This document shows, one piece after another, positions 57,437 through 64,000 of a DNA stretch of 64,000 nucleotides. The stretch comes from Verrucomicrobiia bacterium. GTDB lineage: Bacteria > Verrucomicrobiota > Verrucomicrobiia > Verrucomicrobiales > Akkermansiaceae. Each line of letters starts with the position of its first letter. The first letter of the stretch is position 1. The notes beneath the pieces were generated by a model, which was given only the letters and a program-made list of their open reading frames with translations, did not search any database and was not told the origin of the DNA. The translations under genes were made by a program, and so were the position numbers. Location of the stretch: positions 124,001 to 188,000 of the forward strand of contig JAUIJD010000002.1 of the NCBI GenBank assembly GCA_030431475.1, given 5' to 3'.

Positions 57437-60400
57437 ATGATTCTCAAACACTGGATCGGGTGCGCGCTGATCGGCGTGGCGTGCGGAGCGGACTCCTTCG
57501 AGGACTATCCCGCTGGCGGTTTTGAAAGCTTGAAGACACCGCTGGGGACGTGGTCGGCGGAGGCCGGGCAGGCGGAGATGCACCGCGGGCATGCGAAGGC
57601 GGGCAATCAGTCGCTGCGGCTGGTTGGCGGTGGCGAGCAGGCGCTCGAGCTGGAACTCGCGCGGCGCTTGACCAAGGCGGGACGGCTTTCGTTCTGGGCC
57701 GAGCGCTGGACGGCGAAGAAGCCGTTCTCTTTCCGCATCGATGCGGCGGGATCGACGGGTGACTACGAGGAGGTGTGGAACGGAGACGGGGCGATCCGGG
57801 TCGGGGGCTTCGTGACCAAGGTCGAGGCCTCGCTGCCGGCGGGAACGGCGCGAGTCAGGATCCGCTCCACGGCACCGGAGAAGTCCGGGGTGATGATGGA
57901 CCTGCTTTCGGTCGAGGAAGAGAAACCGATGCGGCTGGTGGAGGTGAATGTCGCGCAGCCGGTCGTGCCGGTGCTCAAGCGCAAGGCGATCAATCCGGTG
58001 CTCGGGCTGCGGATCGCCACCGAAGGGAACCTGAACCCGCTCGTGCTGGAGGCCGTGGAGGTGGAACTCGAAGGAACGAGCCGGCCGCAGGACGTGGAGT
58101 CGGTGAGCCTGGTGCCCGGCGAGGCGGATCCGAGCGGTGGCTTCGGCGAGCCCTTTGCCGAGGCTGATCGCGGGGAAACGACGGTCTTTTCCGGCGAGGC
58201 GGAGCTTTCCGGCGGCGACAACTGGTGGTGGGTGTCGGTGACGCTGAAGGATGAGGCCGATGTCGACGGCCTGGTGGATGCGAAGGTCACGCGGGTGAAG
58301 GTTTCGGGGAAGGTGATCGATGTGGTGGCCGGTTCGGCGCCGGGGTCGCAACGGATCGGCGTGGCGCTGCGCCAGCAGGGCGACGACGGCTCGAAGGCCT
58401 ACCGGATCCCCGGGATGGTGCGGACCAACGAAGGCACGCTGATCGCGGTCTATGACATCCGCTACACCGGGGGACACGATCTTCCTGGCGACATCGACGT
58501 GGGTGCCTCGCGCTCGACCGACGGCGGCCGGACCTGGGAGCCGATGCAGGTGGCGATGGACATGGGCAAGGGTAGGGGCGATGGCGTGGGCGATCCGTGC
58601 GTGTTTGTCGATCGCGTGACGGGGCGGATCTGGATCGCGGCCTTGTGGAGTCATGGCAACCGGGCGTGGAATGGATCGGGTCCCGGACTCGAGCCGGACG
58701 AAACCGGGCAGCTGGTGCTGGTGCACAGCGACGACGACGGGAGGAGCTGGTCGGAGCCGGTCAACATCACCGAGCAGGTGAAGGATCCGGCATGGCGCCT
58801 GCTGCTCGACGGCCCGGGTGCGGGCATCACGATGAAGGACGGCACGCTGGTCTTCCCGGCGCAGTACCGGGCGGCGGACGGCATTCCGTGGTCCACCCTG
58901 ATCTGGTCGAAGGACCGCGGCGAGACCTGGCACATCGGCACCGGCGTGAAGAGCAACACGACCGAGGCCCAACTGGTCGAACTGGAACCGGGCACGATCA
59001 TGATCAACTGCCGCGACAACCGGGGTGGCTCGCGAACGGTGGCGACGACCAAGGATCTCGGGAAGACCTGGGAGCTTCACCCGACGGACCGCAAGGCGCT
59101 GCCGGAAAGCGTGTGCATGGCGAGCCTGTTGAAGTGGGACGTGCCGGGTGTCGGCGAGCGGCTGTTCTTCTCCAATCCGGCGACGACCCGCGGGCGGCAC
59201 ACGATGACCATCAAGGTGTCGGAAGACATGGGCATGAGCTGGCCGGAGTCGATGCACACGCTCTACGACATGCGCAACGGGGCCGGCTATTCGTGTCTGG
59301 CGCCGGCCGACGACGGGCACCTGGGCATCCTCTACGAGGGGCCGGTGGAGATCTACTACCTGCGGATCCCGGTGAAGGAACTGCTGGAGAAGGATGGGGC
59401 GGGCGCCTTCGATCCCGGCAGCGGAGAGCGGCGTGGGGCGCCGGTGCCGCTGGTGCCCTTTCCCCGGGAGCTGGAATGGGGTGAAGGGGTGATCGAGGGC
59501 GGCGGCTGGTCGGTGCGGGACCGGACCGGCCTTCGCCGGGTCGGGGAACTGTTAGATCGACTGCCGGAGGGGAATCTCGACCTCGAGGTGTCGGTCGGTC
59601 CGGTGGCGGGTGGTCCGGAGGCCTATGAACTGGTGGTCGATGGCGGCGGCGTCCGCCTGTGCGGGGCGGGGGAGCTGGGCGTGATGCGGGGTCTGGCGAC
59701 GCTGGCGCAGCTTTCGGCGGAGGGCAGCGTGCCGCTGGTGACGATCCACGACTGGCCGGCCTTTCCGGTGCGGGGTTTCATGCACGATGTCGGGCGGAAC
59801 TTTCAGGAGATCGAAACGGTGGAGCGCTTCATCGAGGCGATGGCCTCGCTGAAGATGAATGTCTTCCACTGGCACCTGACCGATTACCCCGGCTACCGGA
59901 TCGAGTCGAAGCTGCATCCGGTGCTCAACGAGGGGTCGTCGTATCGTCCGACGCGGCAGCCGGGGAAGTATTACACCTTCGAGGAAATCCGGAGCTTGTT
60001 CCGCAAGGCGCACGCGCTGGGCGTGGAGGTGCTGCCGGAAATCGACATGCCGGGGCACAGCGAGTACTTCGACAAGGCCTTCGGCTTCGGAATGCAGGAT
60101 GCCCGGGGGCTGGAGATCTGTGCCGACCTGCTGGACGAGTTCTGCGTCGAGGTGATCGTGCCGCTGCGGAAGGAAGGAGTCGCCATTCCCAGGTTCCACC
60201 TCGGGTCCGACGAGGTGCGGGTCACCAACCGGGACTTCCTGCCGAGGATGATTGAGGTGCTTCGCGGTCATGGCCTCGAGGTGGTGGTGTGGCGTCCGGG
60301 CGCCTTGCCGGACTCGGGGTGCATCACCCAGCTCTGGGCGGCCGGGAAGCCGGCCAAGGGAGTGCGCTTCATCGATTCGGCGGTGAACTATGTGAACCAC

Positions 60401-61309
60401 ATGGACTTCCTCGACGGCCCGCCGCACGCCTTCTACTGGCAGCCGTGCTGGCGACCGGCGGGCGACGATCAGGCGCTGGGGTCGGTGCTTTGCCACTGGC
60501 CGGACATCAACACCGGCGGCGAGGAGAACATCTACACGCAGAGCCCGGTGCTGCCGGCGATGGTGGCGGCGGCGGAGCGGTTCTGGCGCGGTCTGCCCGA
60601 GACCCACGAGGACCTCTGGGCCCGGCTGCCGGCGCCGGACGATTCGCGCCTGGACGCGTATCGCCTTTTCGAGCCCGACCTGATGGCGATCGGGCGTCGT
60701 CTCGGAAAGGAGTGGCCTTTTCCCTACCATCCGCAGATGGCGATGCGGTGGCGGGTGATCGGGCCGTTCCCGCATGGGGGGGACCCGACGAAGAGCTTCC
60801 CGCCCGAGACAATGGAGCGCGTGGAGGCGGTTCAGGTGGACGGAATGAGCTACGATCCCATCGAGGTGGTAGGAGGCACGGTGCACTTCCGGCATTTCTT
60901 CGGAAAAGGCGGGGTGCTTCCGGGGAATCCGACCGAGGGGACGGCCTACGCCGAGACGCGGATCTGGTCGGAGGAGGCGCGGGAGGTGCCGTGCTGGATT
61001 GGCTTCAACACGCCCTCGACCTCCGACCGGAGGATGGGACCGATGGTGGAAGGGAAATGGAGTCATGAGGACGGCCGGGTGTGGGTGAACGGGGAGGAGG
61101 TCGAGCCTCCCGAGTGGACCCAGGCCGGGGCGGTGCCCGGAAAGGAGGAGCCCTTCACCGATGAAGGCTACGCCTACCGCGATCCGACGATGGTGAAGTT
61201 CGAGAAGGGCTGGAACCGGGTGCTGGTGAAGGCGCCGCGCGAGAAGGACGGGTGGAAGTGGATGTTTACCTTCCTGCCGCTGGTCGATGAGCTGAAGGTG
61301 GAGCCATGA
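57437..61309 (+). CDS. GH33 sialidase fused to a GH20 beta-N-acetylhexosaminidase
   Basis: 1290 residues. Signal peptide (1-18). The N-terminal beta domains include a sialidase-associated segment (about 170-300). The GH33 sialidase propeller (about 305-650) has KAYRIPGM (Arg-triad RIP motif) and Asp boxes STDGGRTW, SDDDGRSW, SKDRGETW, TKDLGKTW and SEDMGMSW. A GH20 domain follows (about 670-1080), with VRGFMHDVGRNFQEIETVER, FHWHLTDYPGYRIESK and the catalytic Asp-Glu pair in RFHLGSDEVRVT. The C-terminal 200 residues are a beta domain (MAMRWRVIGPFPHGGDPTK). One chain could remove terminal sialic acid and then exposed beta-HexNAc. It overlaps the PIG-L gene by ATGA. Confidence 0.87.
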   Translation: MILKHWIGCALIGVACGADSFEDYPAGGFESLKTPLGTWSAEAGQAEMHRGHAKAGNQSLRLVGGGEQALELELARRLTKAGRLSFWAERWTAKKPFSFRIDAAGSTGDYEEVWNGDGAIRVGGFVTKVEASLPAGTARVRIRSTAPEKSGVMMDLLSVEEEKPMRLVEVNVAQPVVPVLKRKAINPVLGLRIATEGNLNPLVLEAVEVELEGTSRPQDVESVSLVPGEADPSGGFGEPFAEADRGETTVFSGEAELSGGDNWWWVSVTLKDEADVDGLVDAKVTRVKVSGKVIDVVAGSAPGSQRIGVALRQQGDDGSKAYRIPGMVRTNEGTLIAVYDIRYTGGHDLPGDIDVGASRSTDGGRTWEPMQVAMDMGKGRGDGVGDPCVFVDRVTGRIWIAALWSHGNRAWNGSGPGLEPDETGQLVLVHSDDDGRSWSEPVNITEQVKDPAWRLLLDGPGAGITMKDGTLVFPAQYRAADGIPWSTLIWSKDRGETWHIGTGVKSNTTEAQLVELEPGTIMINCRDNRGGSRTVATTKDLGKTWELHPTDRKALPESVCMASLLKWDVPGVGERLFFSNPATTRGRHTMTIKVSEDMGMSWPESMHTLYDMRNGAGYSCLAPADDGHLGILYEGPVEIYYLRIPVKELLEKDGAGAFDPGSGERRGAPVPLVPFPRELEWGEGVIEGGGWSVRDRTGLRRVGELLDRLPEGNLDLEVSVGPVAGGPEAYELVVDGGGVRLCGAGELGVMRGLATLAQLSAEGSVPLVTIHDWPAFPVRGFMHDVGRNFQEIETVERFIEAMASLKMNVFHWHLTDYPGYRIESKLHPVLNEGSSYRPTRQPGKYYTFEEIRSLFRKAHALGVEVLPEIDMPGHSEYFDKAFGFGMQDARGLEICADLLDEFCVEVIVPLRKEGVAIPRFHLGSDEVRVTNRDFLPRMIEVLRGHGLEVVVWRPGALPDSGCITQLWAAGKPAKGVRFIDSAVNYVNHMDFLDGPPHAFYWQPCWRPAGDDQALGSVLCHWPDINTGGEENIYTQSPVLPAMVAAAERFWRGLPETHEDLWARLPAPDDSRLDAYRLFEPDLMAIGRRLGKEWPFPYHPQMAMRWRVIGPFPHGGDPTKSFPPETMERVEAVQVDGMSYDPIEVVGGTVHFRHFFGKGGVLPGNPTEGTAYAETRIWSEEAREVPCWIGFNTPSTSDRRMGPMVEGKWSHEDGRVWVNGEEVEPPEWTQAGAVPGKEEPFTDEGYAYRDPTMVKFEKGWNRVLVKAPREKDGWKWMFTFLPLVDELKVEP

Positions 61310-62019
61310 AGATTGCGCGATTTGGCATCGACGAGGGTCCGTGGGACGCGCCGCGACGATGGCTGGTGCTGGCGCCGCATCCGGATGATTTCGAGGTGGT
61401 GGCGGTGACGATGCGCCGGCTGAACGAGCGCGGCGGCGAGCTGTGGGTCGAGGTGCTGACCGGGGGGGCGAGCGGGGTGGAGGATGCGTTTGCCGAAGGC
61501 TGGGAGGCGAAGACCGGGGCGCGTGAGGAGGAGCAGCGGGAGAGTTGTCGGCTTTTCGGTCTGCCGGATGAGCGGCTGCGCTTTCATCGGCTCAAGGAGG
61601 ACGAAACGGGGCACCTGCGCGACGACGGGGAGAACGAGGACCGGGTCCGCGCGATCCTCGACCGGGTGGCGCCCGACGCGGTGGTGCTGCCGCACGGGAA
61701 GGACAGCAACGCGGATCATCGCCGGACCTTTCGCTACTTCGAGAGGTGGTCCCGGGAGCGCGAGCAGGCTCCGCTGGCGCTGCTGGTGAAGGATCCCAAG
61801 ACCCTGGAGATGCGCCTGGATCTGGTGACGGTCTTCGAGAGCGAGGAGGCGGCGTGGAAAGGCGAGCTGCTGAGGTGCCACCGTTCGCAACACGAGCGGA
61901 ACCTGCGGAGCCGGGGCATCGGCTTCGACGAGCGCATCCTCGCGGTGAACCGCGAGATCGGGAGCGGGGTGGGGGCGCGGTATGCGGAGGGGTTCGAGGT
62001 GCTCGCGGGCCCGGCTTGA
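61306..62019 (+). CDS. PIG-L/LmbE-family deacetylase
   Basis: 237 residues, no clear signal peptide, so probably cytoplasmic. The zinc-binding motif is LAPHPDDFEV (residues 23-32) and the second His is in GKDSNADHRRTF near 130-141, both typical of this N-acetyl sugar deacetylase family. Its ATG overlaps the stop of the sialidase-hexosaminidase gene, so expression is coupled. By context it may deacetylate GlcNAc or a related sugar, but family members also act on other substrates. Confidence 0.85.
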   Translation: MKIARFGIDEGPWDAPRRWLVLAPHPDDFEVVAVTMRRLNERGGELWVEVLTGGASGVEDAFAEGWEAKTGAREEEQRESCRLFGLPDERLRFHRLKEDETGHLRDDGENEDRVRAILDRVAPDAVVLPHGKDSNADHRRTFRYFERWSREREQAPLALLVKDPKTLEMRLDLVTVFESEEAAWKGELLRCHRSQHERNLRSRGIGFDERILAVNREIGSGVGARYAEGFEVLAGPA

Positions 62020-62189
62020 GGGAAGGAGCATGGCGTCGGGTTCGGGGGGAGGTTTTTCCTTCAACAGGTGACAGGATTGTGATGTATCGAGAGTCATAAA
62101 ATGCGCGATGAAATCCGAAGGATGCGTGGTCGCGCGCGAGCCGTGATGCTGGTATCGCGGCGATGTCAGAACACGAATCGAATCCTGTC

Positions 62190-64000
62190 ATGTCCCTGCC
62201 CTTTCAAGTCCCCGAAGAGGTCGCTGCTCTGGTGGCCCGTGCCCCGTCGTTCACGATCCCAGCTTCGCTCAAGGATCTCGAGGATCTGGCCGTGCGCGAT
62301 GCGGACGAGGCCGGCTGGCATCGGGTCGCCTACGAGGTTCCCGGGAAGGGAGTGGTGCCGGAGGTGGACGTCTGCCGGGTGAAGAACGGGATCTCGGCGA
62401 ACTACGTCGAGGCCTACATGCGGCGGCGCGATCCCGATTGCATGGTGATCGGCGACGAGCGTCCGACTGACAAGCCGACCTACCAGTCGCGTTTCGGGAC
62501 CTCGTTCGATCCGCTGCGCGAAGAGACCCTGGAGTGGCTGGCGGGGCAACCGCTCGCGCTGTTTCCGTTCTCCGCGGGGATCGCGGGCAAGGGGGTGGAT
62601 GCGGTGGTGGTGGCGCCGGACAACGCCGGATTTTTCGCGCTCGGACTGGCTCTGCTGCAGGGAATGCTCACGCCCGAAGAAGTCCCGGAGGGATTCTCCC
62701 CGCAGGCGGTCATCTATGTGGCGCCGCCGTTCCGGCACACGCACTTCGAAGGGCGCCAGGTGGTCGTGCACAACCGTCGTGAGGGCATCCACGAGCTTTT
62801 CAGCTACAACCTGTATCCCGGGCCGAGTGCGAAGAAGGGGATCTACGGGGTGCTGATCAACCAGGGGGAGGCGGAGAACTGGGTGACCATGCACTGCTCG
62901 ACGGTGAAGGTGATCACGCCCTACGAGCACCAGCTGATCATTTCCCACGAAGGGGCCAGCGGCGGCGGTAAGAGTGAGCTGCTGGAGCAGGTGCACCGCC
63001 AGCCGGATGGCTCGCTGCTGCTCGGGGAGAACACCGTGACCGGTGAGCGCCGGACCCTGAGTCTGCCGCAGGCCTGCGACCTGCGGCCGGTGACCGACGA
63101 CATGGCGCTGTGTCATCCCTCGCTCGACAAGGGCAAGGGCAAGCTGAGCCTGATGGATGCCGAGGACGCTTGGTTCGTGCGGGTGAACCACCTCACGCGC
63201 TACGGCACCGATCCCCACCTCGAGGCGCTGACCCTGCAGCCGCCGGAGGGGCTTCTGTTTCTGAACATCGACGCCAAGCCCGGCAGCACGGCGATCGTCT
63301 GGGAGCACACGGAGGACGAACCCGGGATGCCCTGTCCGAATCCTCGCGTGGTGATTCCACGCCGGGCGGTGCCGGGGATCGTCGAGGGCTCGGTCGACGT
63401 GGACATCCGGAGTTTCGGCGTGCGCTGTCCCCCATGCACCCGCGAGAACCCGAGCTACGGCATCATCGGCATGTTCCACCTGCTGCCGCCGGCGCTGGCC
63501 TGGCTGTGGCGGTTGGTCGCGCCGCGCGGGCACGCCAACCCGAGCATCGTCGACAGCGAGGGCATGTCATCGGAAGGGGTCGGATCCTACTGGCCCTTCG
63601 CCACGGGACGCCGGGTCGATCAGGCGAACCTCCTGCTGGGCCAGATTCGCGACACGCCGGAAGTCCGCTACATCCTGATGCCCAACCAGCACGTCGGTTG
63701 CTGGGCGGTGAGCTTCATGCCGCAGTGGATCACCCGCGAGTATCTCGCGCGGCGGGGTCAGGCGCATTTCAACTCGAGCCAGGTGCAGCCTTCGCGCTGC
63801 CCGCTGCTGGGGTGGAATCCGAACTCGATCGTCGTCGAGGGCCGGCCCATCGGGACCTCCTTTTTCCAGGTCAATACGCAACCGGAGGTCGGGGACGAGG
63901 CCTACGATGCCGGCGCGACCATCCTCACGGACTTCTTCCGGCGCGAGCTGGAGCAGTTCCTCACCGACGATCTGGATCCGCTCGGCCGCAGGATCATCGA
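62190..64000 (+). CDS. DUF4914-like P-loop (PEPCK-type) protein, truncated by the window end
   Basis: 603 residues are visible and the frame stays open to the last base, so the C-terminus is missing. The P-loop is HEGASGGGKSELLEQV (about residues 252-267), resembling the phosphoenolpyruvate carboxykinase/HprK-type nucleotide motif. Further conserved-looking blocks are GLLFLNIDAKPGSTAIVWEH and SYGIIGMFHLLPPALAWLWR. I assign it to DUF4914 by overall pattern, a family of unknown function seen in Bacteroidetes and Verrucomicrobia. An in-frame ATG at 62163 would add nine residues. The 62020-62189 gap shows nothing definite. No link with the glycan genes is proven. Confidence 0.65.
   Translation, partial: MSLPFQVPEEVAALVARAPSFTIPASLKDLEDLAVRDADEAGWHRVAYEVPGKGVVPEVDVCRVKNGISANYVEAYMRRRDPDCMVIGDERPTDKPTYQSRFGTSFDPLREETLEWLAGQPLALFPFSAGIAGKGVDAVVVAPDNAGFFALGLALLQGMLTPEEVPEGFSPQAVIYVAPPFRHTHFEGRQVVVHNRREGIHELFSYNLYPGPSAKKGIYGVLINQGEAENWVTMHCSTVKVITPYEHQLIISHEGASGGGKSELLEQVHRQPDGSLLLGENTVTGERRTLSLPQACDLRPVTDDMALCHPSLDKGKGKLSLMDAEDAWFVRVNHLTRYGTDPHLEALTLQPPEGLLFLNIDAKPGSTAIVWEHTEDEPGMPCPNPRVVIPRRAVPGIVEGSVDVDIRSFGVRCPPCTRENPSYGIIGMFHLLPPALAWLWRLVAPRGHANPSIVDSEGMSSEGVGSYWPFATGRRVDQANLLLGQIRDTPEVRYILMPNQHVGCWAVSFMPQWITREYLARRGQAHFNSSQVQPSRCPLLGWNPNSIVVEGRPIGTSFFQVNTQPEVGDEAYDAGATILTDFFRRELEQFLTDDLDPLGRRII

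Noticed and set aside
62166-63533. Minus-strand open frame of 455 codons at the right end
   Set aside because: It is antisense to the plus-strand P-loop protein, which has a proper GASGGGKS motif and stays open to the end of the window.

Overview
The window looks like a chromosomal segment of a high-GC member of the Verrucomicrobiota, probably Verrucomicrobiae and related to Akkermansia/Haloferula/Luteolibacter-like lineages. Evidence for this is a secretin resembling the Akkermansia Amuc_1098 family, autotransporter-associated beta-strand repeat proteins, PEP-CTERM tails, a sigma/FecR/LamG cassette, a DUF4914-like protein, and a TGTTC-N4-GAACA LexA-type box in front of the imuA-imuB-dnaE2 mutagenesis operon. 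The species cannot be fixed from the sequence alone.

Layout. 1-5 kb: the end of an aa3-type cytochrome c oxidase operon (subunit I partial, III, IV, two tiny membrane proteins, II); subunit III carries a roughly 420-residue insertion. 5-8 kb (minus strand): gluQ, yceD/DUF177, rpmF and plsX. 8-13 kb: a CrtI-like desaturase, then nrnA, truB, a small membrane protein and ribF, with two palindromic intergenic repeats. 13-18.3 kb: secretin, an AsmA-like membrane protein and a P-loop ATPase. 18.36 kb: tRNA-Asn(GTT), into whose 3' end a 4.45-kb element has integrated (18.4-22.9 kb). The element is flanked by 76-bp direct repeats and carries a tyrosine integrase and six small genes, including an excisionase-like and a replication-like protein. 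23-29 kb: a TPR protein and the SOS mutasome operon imuA-imuB-dnaE2.

29.5-62 kb is a glycan (sialic acid/mucin-type) utilisation region. A three-gene overlapping operon encodes a Kelch/NanM-like-Na+ symporter fusion, an N-acetylneuraminate lyase and an AGE-type epimerase, and is divergent from a GntR/LacI-type regulator. Around it lie a sialate O-acetylesterase, a thioredoxin-fold protein, two beta-strand-repeat surface proteins, a multidomain GH29 alpha-L-fucosidase, LamG/PEP-CTERM proteins under an ECF sigma/FecR pair, a double SGNH esterase, a GH33 sialidase-GH20 hexosaminidase fusion and a PIG-L deacetylase. A plausible scheme is that the secreted esterases, sialidase, hexosaminidase and fucosidase strip decorated glycans, the symporter imports free sialic acid, and NanA plus the epimerase feed it to GlcNAc metabolism (kinase not in the window). 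The window ends inside a DUF4914-like P-loop protein.
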